This document shows positions 25,148 through 34,158 of a stretch of 64,000 bases of DNA, one piece after another (positions within the stretch are counted from its first letter, which is position 1; each line of letters begins with the position of its first letter). This DNA is from CAWAPD01 sp963783865. GTDB lineage: Bacteria; Actinomycetota; Thermoleophilia; UBA2241. The stretch covers positions 186,001 to 250,000 of the forward strand of contig CAWAPD010000001.1 of the NCBI GenBank assembly GCA_963783865.1. Reading direction: 5' to 3'. The notes under the pieces were generated by a model that did not search any database, was not told where the DNA came from, and saw nothing but the letters and a program-made list of their open reading frames with translations. The translations under genes were made by a program, and so were the position numbers.

Positions 25148-25160
25148 CATACGCAGTATG
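25148..25160. promoter_or_regulatory. Candidate PadR operator CATAC-GCA-GTATG
   Basis: This perfect 13-base dyad lies 20 bases upstream of the PadR ATG, where autoregulatory PadR sites usually lie, and overlaps a possible TAGCAT -10 box. Confidence 0.5.
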
Positions 25161-25180
25161 GTGTCATCGATCGACCAGTC

Positions 25181-25768
25181 ATGAGTGTGCCATACGCCCT
25201 CCTCGCTCTCTTGAGCGAGCGACCCAAGTACGGGCTTCAGTTGCGCCAGGAGTTCGAGACGCGAACTGGGGAAGTCTGGCTGCTGAACGACGGCCAGGTA
25301 TACACCACGCTGCAGCGCCTCGAACGCGATGGGCTGGTCGAAGCGGACGACGCGGTCCAGAAAGGCCCGAAGAAGGGCCTTCGCATCACCCCGAAAGGCG
25401 TGGAGGCGCTCACCGAATGGCTGCGCACCCCTCCCGACCTCAGCTCTCCTCCCCGTGACGAGCTGGTCATCAAGGTCATGGTCGCCTTGCGAGTGCCCGG
25501 CATCGACGTTCACGACGTCATCCAGGTACATCGCCGCTACCTGGTGGAACTCATGCAGCAATGGACACGCCTCAAGGAAGACGAAAGCCGCTTCGATCTG
25601 AACTTCGCCTTGGTCGTCGACGCCGAGCTGTTTCGCCTGGACTCGGTCGTGCGCTGGCTCGATTCTGCCGACGGCCGCCTGAAGCGTGCCGCCGCCGAGC
25701 CGCTGGAGTCGACGCCTACGGCGATGCCGAGGTCGCGCCTGCGGCGTAAAGTCGGAGTGCAGCCATGA
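25181..25768 (+). CDS. PadR-family transcriptional regulator
   Basis: The 195-residue protein begins MSVPYALLALLSERPKYGLQ with the PadR winged helix: YGLQLRQEFETRTGEVWLLN, DGQVYTTLQRLERDGLVE (recognition helix and turn) and the wing GPKKGLRITPKGVEAL. The C-terminal helical dimerisation domain occupies about residues 95-175. It is the first gene of the island operon and its stop overlaps the ATPase ATG. PadR repressors next to MacB-like exporters commonly sense the exported compound; here that is inference from context. Confidence 0.93.
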   Translation: MSVPYALLALLSERPKYGLQLRQEFETRTGEVWLLNDGQVYTTLQRLERDGLVEADDAVQKGPKKGLRITPKGVEALTEWLRTPPDLSSPPRDELVIKVMVALRVPGIDVHDVIQVHRRYLVELMQQWTRLKEDESRFDLNFALVVDAELFRLDSVVRWLDSADGRLKRAAAEPLESTPTAMPRSRLRRKVGVQP

Positions 25769-26484
25769 GTCTCCTGGAGCTGCACGCCATCTCGAAGGTC
25801 TACGGCCAGGGGCCGACGGAGGTTCACGCGCTCTCTGAAGTCGACCTCTCTGTCGATGCCGGTGAACTCGTGGCCGTGATGGGGCCGAGCGGATCGGGCA
25901 AGACGACGCTTCTCACCATCGCGGGGAGCCTCGAGGAGCCGACGAGCGGCACGGTGGTCGTCGACGGCTCCGCCCTAACGGCCATGTCGCGCAACGACCA
26001 AGCCCGCTTGAGGCGTCGCTCCATCGGCTACGTATTTCAGGACTACAACCTGTTGGCCGGTCTGACCGCGCTCGAGAACGTCTCACTGCCGCTCGAGCTC
26101 GACGGAGTCCCAGCCAAGAAGGCGCAGTCCGCCGGCATGGCGGCGCTCGATGAGCTCAGGATGGCCGACTGGGCACCACGCTTCCCCGACGAGCTCTCCG
26201 GGGGCGAGCGGCAGCGGGTGGCGATCGCCCGCGCGATCGTCGGAAGCCGTCGGCTGCTGCTGGCCGATGAACCATCGGGGGCGTTGGATTCGACGAACGG
26301 AGAGTCGGTGATGCGCCTGCTGCTCACCGCCTGTCGCCGTGGCGTGGCCGCTGTGGTCGTCACCCATGACGCGCAACTGGCCTCGTGGGCCGACCGGGTA
26401 GTCTTCCTCAGGGACGGACGGATGGTCGACGAGACGCACGCACCATCGCGGGTCGTCGAGCTCCCCGAGCCTGGCCGGTCATGA
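25765..26484 (+). CDS. ABC transporter ATPase (MacB/LolD type)
   Basis: The 239-residue protein has Walker A GPSGSGKTT at residues 40-48, Q-loop YVFQDYNLLAGLTALENV, signature DELSGGERQRVAIARAIV, Walker B LLLADEPSGALD and switch His in VVVTHDAQ. The family marker 'LLAGLTALENVSLPLEL' after the Q-loop places it with MacB/LolD/FtsE-like ATPases. It overlaps the genes on both sides by ATGA and so is made in step with the regulator and the permease. Confidence 0.95.
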   Translation: MSLLELHAISKVYGQGPTEVHALSEVDLSVDAGELVAVMGPSGSGKTTLLTIAGSLEEPTSGTVVVDGSALTAMSRNDQARLRRRSIGYVFQDYNLLAGLTALENVSLPLELDGVPAKKAQSAGMAALDELRMADWAPRFPDELSGGERQRVAIARAIVGSRRLLLADEPSGALDSTNGESVMRLLLTACRRGVAAVVVTHDAQLASWADRVVFLRDGRMVDETHAPSRVVELPEPGRS

Positions 26485-28952
26485 CCCAGCGGCATTCCTC
26501 TACGCCGGGAGGTACGTCCGGCGGCGGAGTCGCTGCCCGCCGGGCCGTGGTCCGTTGGGCCTGGCGCCTGTTCCGCCGGGACTGGCGCGGCCAGATCCTC
26601 CTGGTCACCCTGTTCGGACTCACTGTCGCGGCCGCGGTGTTCGGGACTTCGGCTGCGTACAACGCGGCATCAGCGCCCGATGCACAGTTCGGCTCGGCGT
26701 CTCAGATGCTGAGCTTCGACGGGGCGAACCCACGGTCGTTGGCGGCCAACATCGCAGCTGCTCGCGAAGCGTTCGGGACCATCGAGGTCATCGGACATCG
26801 GTACGTGCCGATCCCGGGATCAGTGCAAAGCGTGGAGTTCCGGGCGCAATCACCCTCGGGACCCTACGCCGCGTCCCTTGTGGCCTTGCGCAGCGGCAGG
26901 TACCCGAAAGGTCCCCGTGAGGCAGATCTGACCGAGGGCCTGACCAAGTCGCTCGGCATCGGTGTCGGCGGTACGCTCACCTTGGGCGGTCAAGACCGGA
27001 AGATCGTCGGCATCGTGGAGAACCCACTCGCGCTGAGCGACCAATTCGCCCTCGTCTTGCCAGTCGGGGCCGGGCCGGTTCAATCCGTCACGGTGCTTCT
27101 CAGGGCCTCGCCTGAGTCCTTCGCGGCGTTTCGGTCCTCCAGGGATCTTGCTGCTCAATCCCTGGGTGGTGGCGCCCAGGCGGCGGCAGCCACCTTGGCC
27201 CTCGTCGCCACGACTCTCCTTCTGCTCCTCATCGCTCTGGTGGCATCCGCCGGGTTTGCGGCCGTCGCACAGCGCAGGCTCCGTCAACTCGGCATGTTGT
27301 CGGCGGTGGGCGCAACACAAAAGCACCTCCGGCTTGTGATGCTTGCGAACGGCGCCGTGGTCGGCGGGATGGGCGCGATCACAGGGGCGGTGATCGGCGC
27401 CGCCCTGTGGATGTCGCTTTCACCTTTGTTCGAGACCGCAGTCAACCACCGGATCGATCGACTCAGCCTCCCGTGGACGATCGTCGGTGGCATCATCCTG
27501 TTGACGCTCGTGACATCGATCGGAGCGGCCTGGTGGCCAGCGCGTACCGTGGCTCGAGTGCCGGTGACCGAGGCGCTGTCCAGCCGCCCACCGCGTCCCA
27601 GGCCCACGCATCGCTCGGCTGCGTTGGGGGCGCTCTTCCTCGCTGCGGGCGCCGGATGCCTCGCCATCGGCAATCAGAAGGTGGCGCTACTGCTCATCGC
27701 GGGCATGCTCGCCATGGCGCTCGGCATCCTCTACGTCAGCCCGAGCGCCATCAAGCTACTCGCCGCACTCGGCATGCGGGGGCCCGTAGCCGTGCGCCTC
27801 TCCCTTCGCGACCTCGCGCGTCACCAGGCGCGATCCGCAGCCGCACTGGCCGCGATCAGCCTCGCCCTTGGCATAGCCTTTGCGACCATCGTCGCCGCTT
27901 CGGCAGCCCAGCACGACGCTGCCACCGGCAACCTTTCCGGCCGCCAGATGCTGGTCCGGATCGGCAAGCCGAACGACCCGGGCATCCCGAAGCACACGGC
28001 CAGCCAGTTGCGCGCCCTGACTGCCCAGGTTCATCAGATTGCTGCGACACTGAACAGACCGAGCGTGATCGCCTTGTCCATGCCGGTCGACCCAGCCGTC
28101 AAGGGAGTACCGCCGGGCCCGGATGGCAGCACCGGAGGGCAACCCGTCGCCGAACTCGACATCCCGACGGGACCAACAGCCGGTACCCGGAATACGGGGC
28201 AGAGCGGCTCATACTCCGCCTATCCGCTCTACGTCGCGACGCCTGAGTTGCTCAGGTACCTCGGCGTCGATCCGGCGACAGTCCCGGCTGAGACTGACAT
28301 CGTGTCGGCTCGCTCAGGCACACTCACCATCATGAACGCCTCTGTGCCCCAGACCCTCACCGGTGTCTTGCGCCTTCGGGGTTCCACGTACACGTCTGCT
28401 CCCACATCCGCGATGACGCTGAGTGGCATCCGTCGACGTCACTGGACACAGATAAGGGCCGGCTGGCTGCTCGAGGCAAGCCGGCCGCTGACGAGCACGC
28501 AGATCGTGGAGGCACGTCACATCGCCGCTTCAGCCGGTCTGACCGTCGAGACCCGCGATGAACAGAAGTCGCTGGTTGCCATCAGGCTGGGGGCGGCGGG
28601 TGCCGGCGTGCTCCTTGCCCTCGGCGTCCTCGCCATGACGGTCGGACTCATCCGCGGGGAGGCGACCGGCGATCTGCGCGTCCTCGTTGCGGCCGGCGCC
28701 AACAGCAACGTCCGCCGCACGCTCACGGCGGCCACGGCGGGCGGGCTTGCCCTGCTCGGCGTCGGGCTCGGTCTCTCGTGCGCCTACCTGGGACTTGTGG
28801 CGGGGTATCGCAGTGACCTTGGGCTGCTGGGTCACGTGCCGATTCTCTATCTTCTGGCCGTCGCAGTCCTCGTACCGGCCGGCGCGTACTTGGGTGGTTG
28901 GCTGCTGGCCGGACGTCCGCCAAGCAACGTGGTCAGAGGCGTGATGGATTGA
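26481..28952 (+). CDS. FtsX/MacB-like ABC transporter permease
   Basis: ATG at 26481 overlaps the ATPase stop; 823 residues. One N-terminal membrane helix (GQILLVTLFGLTVAAAVFGT) is followed by a large extracytoplasmic domain and a first FtsX unit with three helices (residues 240-400; AAATLALVATTLLLLLIALV). A central pair follows (400-450), then a second extracytoplasmic domain, and a second FtsX unit lies at the C-terminus (720-820). This two-FtsX-domain architecture matches actinobacterial mechanotransmission-type exporters. It would work with the island ATPase to export a peptide, lipid or drug. Confidence 0.93.
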   Translation: MTQRHSSTPGGTSGGGVAARRAVVRWAWRLFRRDWRGQILLVTLFGLTVAAAVFGTSAAYNAASAPDAQFGSASQMLSFDGANPRSLAANIAAAREAFGTIEVIGHRYVPIPGSVQSVEFRAQSPSGPYAASLVALRSGRYPKGPREADLTEGLTKSLGIGVGGTLTLGGQDRKIVGIVENPLALSDQFALVLPVGAGPVQSVTVLLRASPESFAAFRSSRDLAAQSLGGGAQAAAATLALVATTLLLLLIALVASAGFAAVAQRRLRQLGMLSAVGATQKHLRLVMLANGAVVGGMGAITGAVIGAALWMSLSPLFETAVNHRIDRLSLPWTIVGGIILLTLVTSIGAAWWPARTVARVPVTEALSSRPPRPRPTHRSAALGALFLAAGAGCLAIGNQKVALLLIAGMLAMALGILYVSPSAIKLLAALGMRGPVAVRLSLRDLARHQARSAAALAAISLALGIAFATIVAASAAQHDAATGNLSGRQMLVRIGKPNDPGIPKHTASQLRALTAQVHQIAATLNRPSVIALSMPVDPAVKGVPPGPDGSTGGQPVAELDIPTGPTAGTRNTGQSGSYSAYPLYVATPELLRYLGVDPATVPAETDIVSARSGTLTIMNASVPQTLTGVLRLRGSTYTSAPTSAMTLSGIRRRHWTQIRAGWLLEASRPLTSTQIVEARHIAASAGLTVETRDEQKSLVAIRLGAAGAGVLLALGVLAMTVGLIRGEATGDLRVLVAAGANSNVRRTLTAATAGGLALLGVGLGLSCAYLGLVAGYRSDLGLLGHVPILYLLAVAVLVPAGAYLGGWLLAGRPPSNVVRGVMD

Positions 28953-29085
28953 CCGGAGACGGATGTTCTGTCGGTGGGACCTTCGGGCCGCTGGACGTCG
29001 CACCACGTGGTGCCTCTCTTGGTGCCCCTTTTGCAGGCTCGCACTCGTGAGCCGAAGACGCCACTGCACACAGCCTACGGCACTT

Positions 29086-29137
29086 CCGGCCTTTCAAGCC
29101 GGCAGCACGGATTCGAATTCCGTTGGGGGGCACCACC
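29086..29137 (+). repeat. attR-like direct repeat copy 2 (orphan tRNA-Glu 3-prime half)
   Basis: It is identical to 25023-25066 over 44 bases, then has one extra G before CACCACC. The extra G would break the acceptor stem, and the 5-prime half of a tRNA is missing, so it is not a functional gene. The preceding GCCTACGGCACTT loosely resembles the D-arm end of the intact tRNA. Confidence 0.85.
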
Positions 29138-29171
29138 TTCTCTGCCGCGAACCGGAAAGCGCCGGCATCGG

Positions 29172-30566
29172 TCAGTGCTTCAGCAGCTCGGTCTGCAGGT
29201 AGGCTTGATGTGCCTGCACGCCCGTGTAGGTGGTCAAGTACTCCCAGGCCGCGGCCGGACTCACGTTCTCGTACTCGTCGAGTGCCGTCGCCTCAACGGC
29301 GGTTTGCTGGTCGAACTCGCCCTGCTCGAATGTCTGCCAGGCGCTCGCCACGGCGGGATGTCTGGCCTTGTAGCTCGTACCGACCCAGTGTGCGAGGCGG
29401 CGACAGGCCCAGTAGGCCGAGCCTGGGACGGACGCGCGCGAACCCATCGTGTACTCGATCGGCACCTGCGTGATGCCTTCATACCAGGGCACGTAGCCGT
29501 TCGAGCAGGGAACGCTGAGGCTCGTCCACAGCACGCCGCCGATGCCGGCGGGCAGAGAACCGCGCAGCTCCGCGACGGAGCTCGCGATCGTCCAGTTGTT
29601 GCAGACCGTGTACGGATGACACCGCAGGTTGTAGTAGCGCGAGCCCTCGAAGTGGCCACGCAGGATGGTCATCAGCTGCTGCTTGGTGATCGGACCCTGC
29701 GCCAGGTCCGCGGCCAGGTAGCGGCCCACCATCTTCTGGCGGATGGTGTTGCCATTCCAACGCTGGTTGCCCGGCCACCCGTAGGCCTTGGCCCAGTTGA
29801 AGGGCCCGTCCGCGGGCCTGTACCAGCCGTGGCGTCGCGCACAGGCCACGACATTCGGAGACCACGCGAAGTCCGCCGGGTCGTTGAAGTCCACCACGCC
29901 GATGCGGAAGCAGTTGGCGCGCATCTCGGCCGCGCTGTCGGGGACCCGCTGCGCGACCCACTGGTGTCCGGCGATCTCGATCCACCAGCCCTCGTCGGGA
30001 TCGGCCACACCGAACATCGTGCCGTCATCCATCCCAAGCCCGTGAGCCTGCGCGAGATCCCCGATGATCTGGATCGCATCACGAGCCGTCGTGGCGCGCA
30101 TGGCCGCAAGGTCGGTGAACTCGGTCCAGATCACGCCGCGCTTCTTGCCCCACGGGAACTTGCTCGAGGCGTAGTTGTTGAAGATCGAGACCTGGCTGTC
30201 GTTGATGACGCCGGTGGTGTCACCGGGGATCAGGCTCTTGTCGAAGACGGCCGTGGCGATGTAGCCCTGCGTCTGGTCCGGCAGCGGAGCCGTGCCTCCA
30301 TAGAGGAGCTCGTAGACGCTGCCTGGGGCGTGAGTCGCCGCGGGGACCGCCCTGACTATCTGGCAGTCGAAGGTGTCGTCGTCCTCGTTGTGAGCGATCA
30401 GATCGCAGCCCGTCGCCGAGGCCGTCTTGCCGACGATGATCGTGGTGCACGCGGAGGCGGGACCCGTCAGGGCAAAGAACACGATCAGGGAGATCAACAC
30501 GGCCAGGCCCGCCGGCACAGTCCCGAGCCTCGTCTTGCAGCGGACTCTCTTTGCGTCCCGTCTCAC
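29172..30566 (-). CDS. Secreted C69-family dipeptidase
   Basis: Start is GTG 30566 with GGAGGG 6 bases upstream; 464 residues. The signal peptide (residues 1-39, hydrophobic GLAVLISLIVFFALTGP) ends ...ASA before Cys40 in CTTIIVGKTASATG, the N-terminal nucleophile position of C69 dipeptidases, exposed by cleavage. DLIAHNEDDDTFDCQ is the conserved 'AHNEDD' region, and GMDDGTMFGVADPDEGWWIE then WAKAYGW match family blocks. It should act outside the membrane on dipeptides or N-acyl amino acids. It converges on the island boundary. Confidence 0.92.
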   Translation of the reverse strand: MRRDAKRVRCKTRLGTVPAGLAVLISLIVFFALTGPASACTTIIVGKTASATGCDLIAHNEDDDTFDCQIVRAVPAATHAPGSVYELLYGGTAPLPDQTQGYIATAVFDKSLIPGDTTGVINDSQVSIFNNYASSKFPWGKKRGVIWTEFTDLAAMRATTARDAIQIIGDLAQAHGLGMDDGTMFGVADPDEGWWIEIAGHQWVAQRVPDSAAEMRANCFRIGVVDFNDPADFAWSPNVVACARRHGWYRPADGPFNWAKAYGWPGNQRWNGNTIRQKMVGRYLAADLAQGPITKQQLMTILRGHFEGSRYYNLRCHPYTVCNNWTIASSVAELRGSLPAGIGGVLWTSLSVPCSNGYVPWYEGITQVPIEYTMGSRASVPGSAYWACRRLAHWVGTSYKARHPAVASAWQTFEQGEFDQQTAVEATALDEYENVSPAAAWEYLTTYTGVQAHQAYLQTELLKH

Positions 30567-30631
30567 GGATCACCCTCCATGGCTCTCGGCATCCGGCAAT
30601 CCCGAAGGGCCCACCCCCGCCCGGCCCAAAA

Positions 30632-30713
30632 GGCGAACTCCCGGTAGGGGTTCTCGCAGGGCGGTCCTGCACAGGCGAGCAGCCGGCCCCCCCAAGGTCC
30701 ATGATTATACTCG
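30632..30713 (-). pseudogene. Remnant of a C45 acyltransferase 3-prime end
   Basis: These 82 bases match 34165-34247, the 3-prime end of the intact C45 gene, at roughly 80 percent by hand count with one gap. The minus-strand reading gives GRLLACAGPPCENPYREF against GRLLACAGLPCENPYREF in the intact protein, with MDL displaced to another frame by the one-base gap. No other part of that gene is nearby. It is a fragment left after duplication and deletion. Confidence 0.7.
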
Positions 30714-30937
30714 GCACGATCGTCGTCGTGATGGTCATCCACGCCCTGTGGGACTTCGGGACCTTCACGCATGTCGCCGGCAAGACCGCCGGGGCCGCGA
30801 CTGCCGAGGCGAACATCGCCACGGCCGGAGCCGGGCTGCTGCAGTCGCTGCTCGTGCTGATCGCAATCATCCTGGTCGTCGTCGGGGCCAGGCGCATTCT
30901 CAAGTCGAAGCCGCGCCCGGAGGCCGTGACGTCGTGA
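30701..30937 (+). CDS. Short two-helix membrane ORF resembling a CPBP protease C-terminus
   Basis: The 78-residue product has one hydrophobic segment at each half (MIILGTIVVVMVIHALWDFG; LLQSLLVLIAIILVVVGARR) and a basic tail. The HALWDF motif is what CPBP intramembrane proteases carry in their last helices, but the catalytic EExxxR and preceding helices are absent. It starts within the C45 remnant and has no ribosome site. Most likely a truncated gene; a genuine small membrane protein is the alternative. Confidence 0.4.
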   Translation: MIILGTIVVVMVIHALWDFGTFTHVAGKTAGAATAEANIATAGAGLLQSLLVLIAIILVVVGARRILKSKPRPEAVTS

Positions 30938-31037
30938 CGGCACGCACGGCGGTGTGGTGCGCGCTCTGACGGCGAGCGGCAACAAGAGAAGGCTCTAGGG
31001 CCGCACCACAGCGATGTGGCTCTCCGCTGGTCGAAGG

Positions 31038-33959
31038 TCACCTCACCTTGAACGTCCGCCACGTCGTCTTTGCGGCCGTGTGTGCGGCGGTCCTAGCCAT
31101 CGTAGCCCGCACGCGATAGGCGCCCTTCCCGGCGGGCGTGTACTTCCAGCTGTAAACGCCGCCAGTACCGATCGTCCGCGTCATGGCCCTGACCGCGACC
31201 CACTTGCCGATCCACCGCTGCACCTGGAGCTTGACCTTGCCGCCGCGGAGCGCGCTGGGCGTGACGACGCCCTTGGCTGTGACGCGGTGCCCGAGCCTCA
31301 GCACGCCTCCCGATAGGCCGCTCAGCTTGAGCGTCAGCTTGGGCCGCACCACGACGTAGCGGTAGATGCCTGCGCCCACCATCCGGCTCGATGTAGCGGC
31401 AGCCCTTCGGGACATCTCGCCGGCCACACTGCGGCTCGCACCCAGGTCGCCACCGGTAGTGGCCGCATAAAGGATCGTATGGCCGTCCGCAACCGTATAG
31501 CTCACGGCCGAGACACAGAACCTTCCCAGGACGCCTGCCGCCCGCTCCCAAGTATCTCCCGCGTTGCTCGACAAGTAGAGCCCACCCCACGTGGCGGAGT
31601 ACAGGCGGGTGGAGTCTCCGTCCGCGAACATGTCGTGAACGATCATGTAGCCGGGGTCCTCCGTAGCTTCCCAGGTGACGCCGTCATCCGTGGAGCGGTA
31701 CGGCCTTTGGGCCGTCTCAACATACAAGACGTGCCGAGGATGGCTTGCGACCGCGATGTACTTGGCGATCTCCATGTCCGGCTGCTTCCGGTCATCGATG
31801 CGATCCCAGCTGCTGCCACCGTCGGTGCTCCGCCAGACTCCCGCCGCCGTGGATACGAGGTAGACGTACCCCGGCCTCGAGGGATCGAAGGCCATGTCGT
31901 AGATGCAGGTCACCCTCGGCGGCATCGTGATGGACTGCCAGGACGCACCGTAGTCGGTGCTGGCGTAGAGGGCTCCGTCGTAGAAGCCGGCGAGCAGATG
32001 GCCTGGTTGGGAGGGGTCTGGTTCCAGGGCAGCGGGCTGGCTGGCTGGCGAAGTCGGGGAAGCGTTCCATGCCGGGACAGACCAGCTCTCGCCCCCGTCC
32101 GTGCTTACGGAGAAGCCTTGGCCGCCTGCCGCGTAGATACGGTGAGTGGCAAAGGGATCTTCACGGATGATGCCCCCAGCACTGGTCGGGATGAAGGTCC
32201 AGTTCTTGGCGCCGTCGTTGCTGAGATGGATCCCCGGCCAACCGAAGTTGGCCCAGACCCGCAGCGGATCGGACCGGGAGACGGCCATCGAGGTGCAGTA
32301 CATGGCCGTCAATCCTTGGTTCTTGATCGCCCAGGACCCGCCGCCGTCGGTGGTCTTCTGCACCCCGTAGGAGACATCGCCGGCATAGCCAATCTGGAGA
32401 TCAATCGGGTCGATTGCGAGCGCACCGGAACCCGTCGGCCAGGGGCCGAACCCCTGCCAGGTCGTGCCGCCATCGGTGGAGCGGATCCCCTGGAGGTAGA
32501 CCGTGTCGGCGCCGGTGAAGCTCGCAGATGTGGTTCCCCCGAACCACGCCGGCGATCGGTCTTGCCAAGCGGCAAAGGCTGCACCTGTGCTCTTGCAGAT
32601 TCCTTGGGACGCGTGTGCGATGGAGGTCGAGGCGACCCACACTTCGTCGGGCCTGAAGGGGTTGTATGCGATCACGCCGATGTGGCTGATGGGAGGCTTG
32701 ATGACCTCGCTCCAGTGAGTGCCCCCGTCTGTGGACTGAAAGACCAATCCATCGGTGGTTCCCAGCACCATCTGCAACGGATCCGTGGGGTGATAGGTCA
32801 CACACGAGACGGAGACACCGGCCAGGTCTTTCACGACCTTCCAGTTCGCCCCCCCGTCCGTGGTTCTGATCAGTCCAAAGGCCGTGGTGTCACGCAGCGT
32901 GGCGTCGGCACGAGCCGAGTCGCTGACGTAGTCCCAGCCTTCACAGGAAGACAGGAAGAGCGTCTGCGGATCGTGGGGCGAGGGATAGATCTCCTCATAG
33001 TCCGGGTAGTGCTCCGTCGACCTCGCCTCGACGCAGGTCGTCCAGGTGTCGCCTTCGTCTGTCGAGCGGTAGAACCCCTGTGGCCATGTGCCTCGAGGCC
33101 CCCAGCCTCCGGGCCCAAAGGTCTGCATGTACAACCAGGTGGGGTGTAGAGAGTCGAGCACGAAATCGTTGGCCGTGTTGCCAAAGAGGAAGCTCCAATG
33201 CTCGCCGGCATCCTCGCTGCGGAACAGTCCGACGTTGTAGGCCGACGCGTAGAGCGTGTTGGGGTCGCCGGGCTTCATCAGGAGCTGAGTCACATCTCCG
33301 CCGTCGAGGGTGCCGCCGTTCCATGTGCCGATGCCCTTGTCGACGGTGAAGGCGCTTGAAAGGCTGCCGCTGCCGCCGTCGGGATTGGTGACCGTGAGGA
33401 CGTAGGTGCCGGGGTCCATTCCCCAGGGCACCTCGGCGGTCAGGGTGGTGGCATCGACGAAGCTCACGTCGGTCAAAGCGACGGTCCCCAAGGTCGCCGT
33501 CGGTGGAATCGTGCCAGTCGCATCAGTTGAGAAGTCAGTGCCGGTGATGGTCACGGGCGTGTCGATGTCGTTGTAGGCGGTTGATGGGCCGATGGCGTTC
33601 ACCGTGGGGGGCAGGGTGACGGTGAAGGCGCCGCTCAGGCTGGACGTACCGGTGTCGGGGTTGGTGACCGTGAGGGTGTAGACGCCGGGCGCCATCCCCG
33701 AGGGCACGGAGGCGGTCAGCGTCGTCTCGCTGACGAAAGTCACGGCGGTGAGCAAAGTGGCACCTAGAGTGACCGTCGGGGCGATCGTGCCGTCGGTGGC
33801 GAAGCCGGTGCCGGTGATGACCACGGGCGTGTCGCGGTCGTTGGGCGCCGAGGCCGGAATGACGGTGCCGATCGTCGGGGTCGAGAGGGCGTTCGCTGTC
33901 CCGCCGAGACAGAGCGCGAGCAGGCAGGCAAGGAAAAGGCAGGAAAAGGACTTCGTCAT
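31038..33959 (-). CDS. Large secreted IPT/TIG plus BNR beta-propeller protein
   Basis: Start is ATG 33959; 973 residues. Signal peptide (MTKSFSCLFLACLLALCLGG, cleavage after ANA). Two IPT/TIG Ig-like domains follow (about 27-113 and 114-203, each with a TP.vITGT.F.tD core). A long sortilin/BNR-type region (about 205-870) holds about eleven Asp-box motifs such as STDGGTHW, TTDGGGSW, STDGGESW and STDDGVTW. A C-terminal Ig-like module ends GKGAYRVRATMARTAAHTAA. No membrane anchor or sorting signal is seen. Probably an extracellular carbohydrate-interacting or adhesive protein; sialidase-type catalytic residues were not identified. Confidence 0.85.
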   Translation of the reverse strand: MTKSFSCLFLACLLALCLGGTANALSTPTIGTVIPASAPNDRDTPVVITGTGFATDGTIAPTVTLGATLLTAVTFVSETTLTASVPSGMAPGVYTLTVTNPDTGTSSLSGAFTVTLPPTVNAIGPSTAYNDIDTPVTITGTDFSTDATGTIPPTATLGTVALTDVSFVDATTLTAEVPWGMDPGTYVLTVTNPDGGSGSLSSAFTVDKGIGTWNGGTLDGGDVTQLLMKPGDPNTLYASAYNVGLFRSEDAGEHWSFLFGNTANDFVLDSLHPTWLYMQTFGPGGWGPRGTWPQGFYRSTDEGDTWTTCVEARSTEHYPDYEEIYPSPHDPQTLFLSSCEGWDYVSDSARADATLRDTTAFGLIRTTDGGANWKVVKDLAGVSVSCVTYHPTDPLQMVLGTTDGLVFQSTDGGTHWSEVIKPPISHIGVIAYNPFRPDEVWVASTSIAHASQGICKSTGAAFAAWQDRSPAWFGGTTSASFTGADTVYLQGIRSTDGGTTWQGFGPWPTGSGALAIDPIDLQIGYAGDVSYGVQKTTDGGGSWAIKNQGLTAMYCTSMAVSRSDPLRVWANFGWPGIHLSNDGAKNWTFIPTSAGGIIREDPFATHRIYAAGGQGFSVSTDGGESWSVPAWNASPTSPASQPAALEPDPSQPGHLLAGFYDGALYASTDYGASWQSITMPPRVTCIYDMAFDPSRPGYVYLVSTAAGVWRSTDGGSSWDRIDDRKQPDMEIAKYIAVASHPRHVLYVETAQRPYRSTDDGVTWEATEDPGYMIVHDMFADGDSTRLYSATWGGLYLSSNAGDTWERAAGVLGRFCVSAVSYTVADGHTILYAATTGGDLGASRSVAGEMSRRAAATSSRMVGAGIYRYVVVRPKLTLKLSGLSGGVLRLGHRVTAKGVVTPSALRGGKVKLQVQRWIGKWVAVRAMTRTIGTGGVYSWKYTPAGKGAYRVRATMARTAAHTAAKTTWRTFKVR

Positions 33960-34040
33960 GGCACGACCCCCCCAAGGAGTGCTGTGCCTCGCCGTTGGCC
34001 GGCGGCGGGGTAGGACCCGTGTGATGCGGGTCACCGACCG

Positions 34041-34068
34041 ACTATACGCCTGCTCGTAGGATTGACAA
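34041..34068 (-). promoter_or_regulatory. Sigma-A-like promoter of the IPT/BNR gene
   Basis: On the minus strand TTGTCA (34068-34063) and TATAGT (34046-34041) are separated by 16 bases, the clearest vegetative promoter in the window. A leader of about 75 bases follows, with a GACCCG/CGGGTC stem. Confidence 0.7.
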
Positions 34069-34158
34069 CGTATGGGCTGAATCCGCCGGCAGGCGCGGGC
34101 GCTCGTCCTGCCGTCGCAAGGCTGCCATGGTGCGTTCCTGGGGCGCCCCTCTTCAGAG

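Larger units (their letters stand above)
25023..29137. mobile_element. Small genomic island in tRNA-Glu, no integrase
   Basis: The element runs from the tRNA 3-prime half to the second copy of that half. Insertion in the 3-prime end of a tRNA, with the intact gene kept on one side and a displaced 3-prime copy on the other, is the known signature of tyrosine-recombinase islands. Its cargo is exactly one operon: PadR regulator, ABC ATPase and FtsX/MacB-type permease. No integrase or excisionase is present, so it is a decayed or trans-mobilised island. An alternative is an old tandem tRNA duplication followed by insertion of other DNA. Confidence 0.65.

Noticed and set aside
29086..29137. Second functional tRNA-Glu gene
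   Set aside because: The 5-prime half is missing and an extra G breaks the acceptor stem.
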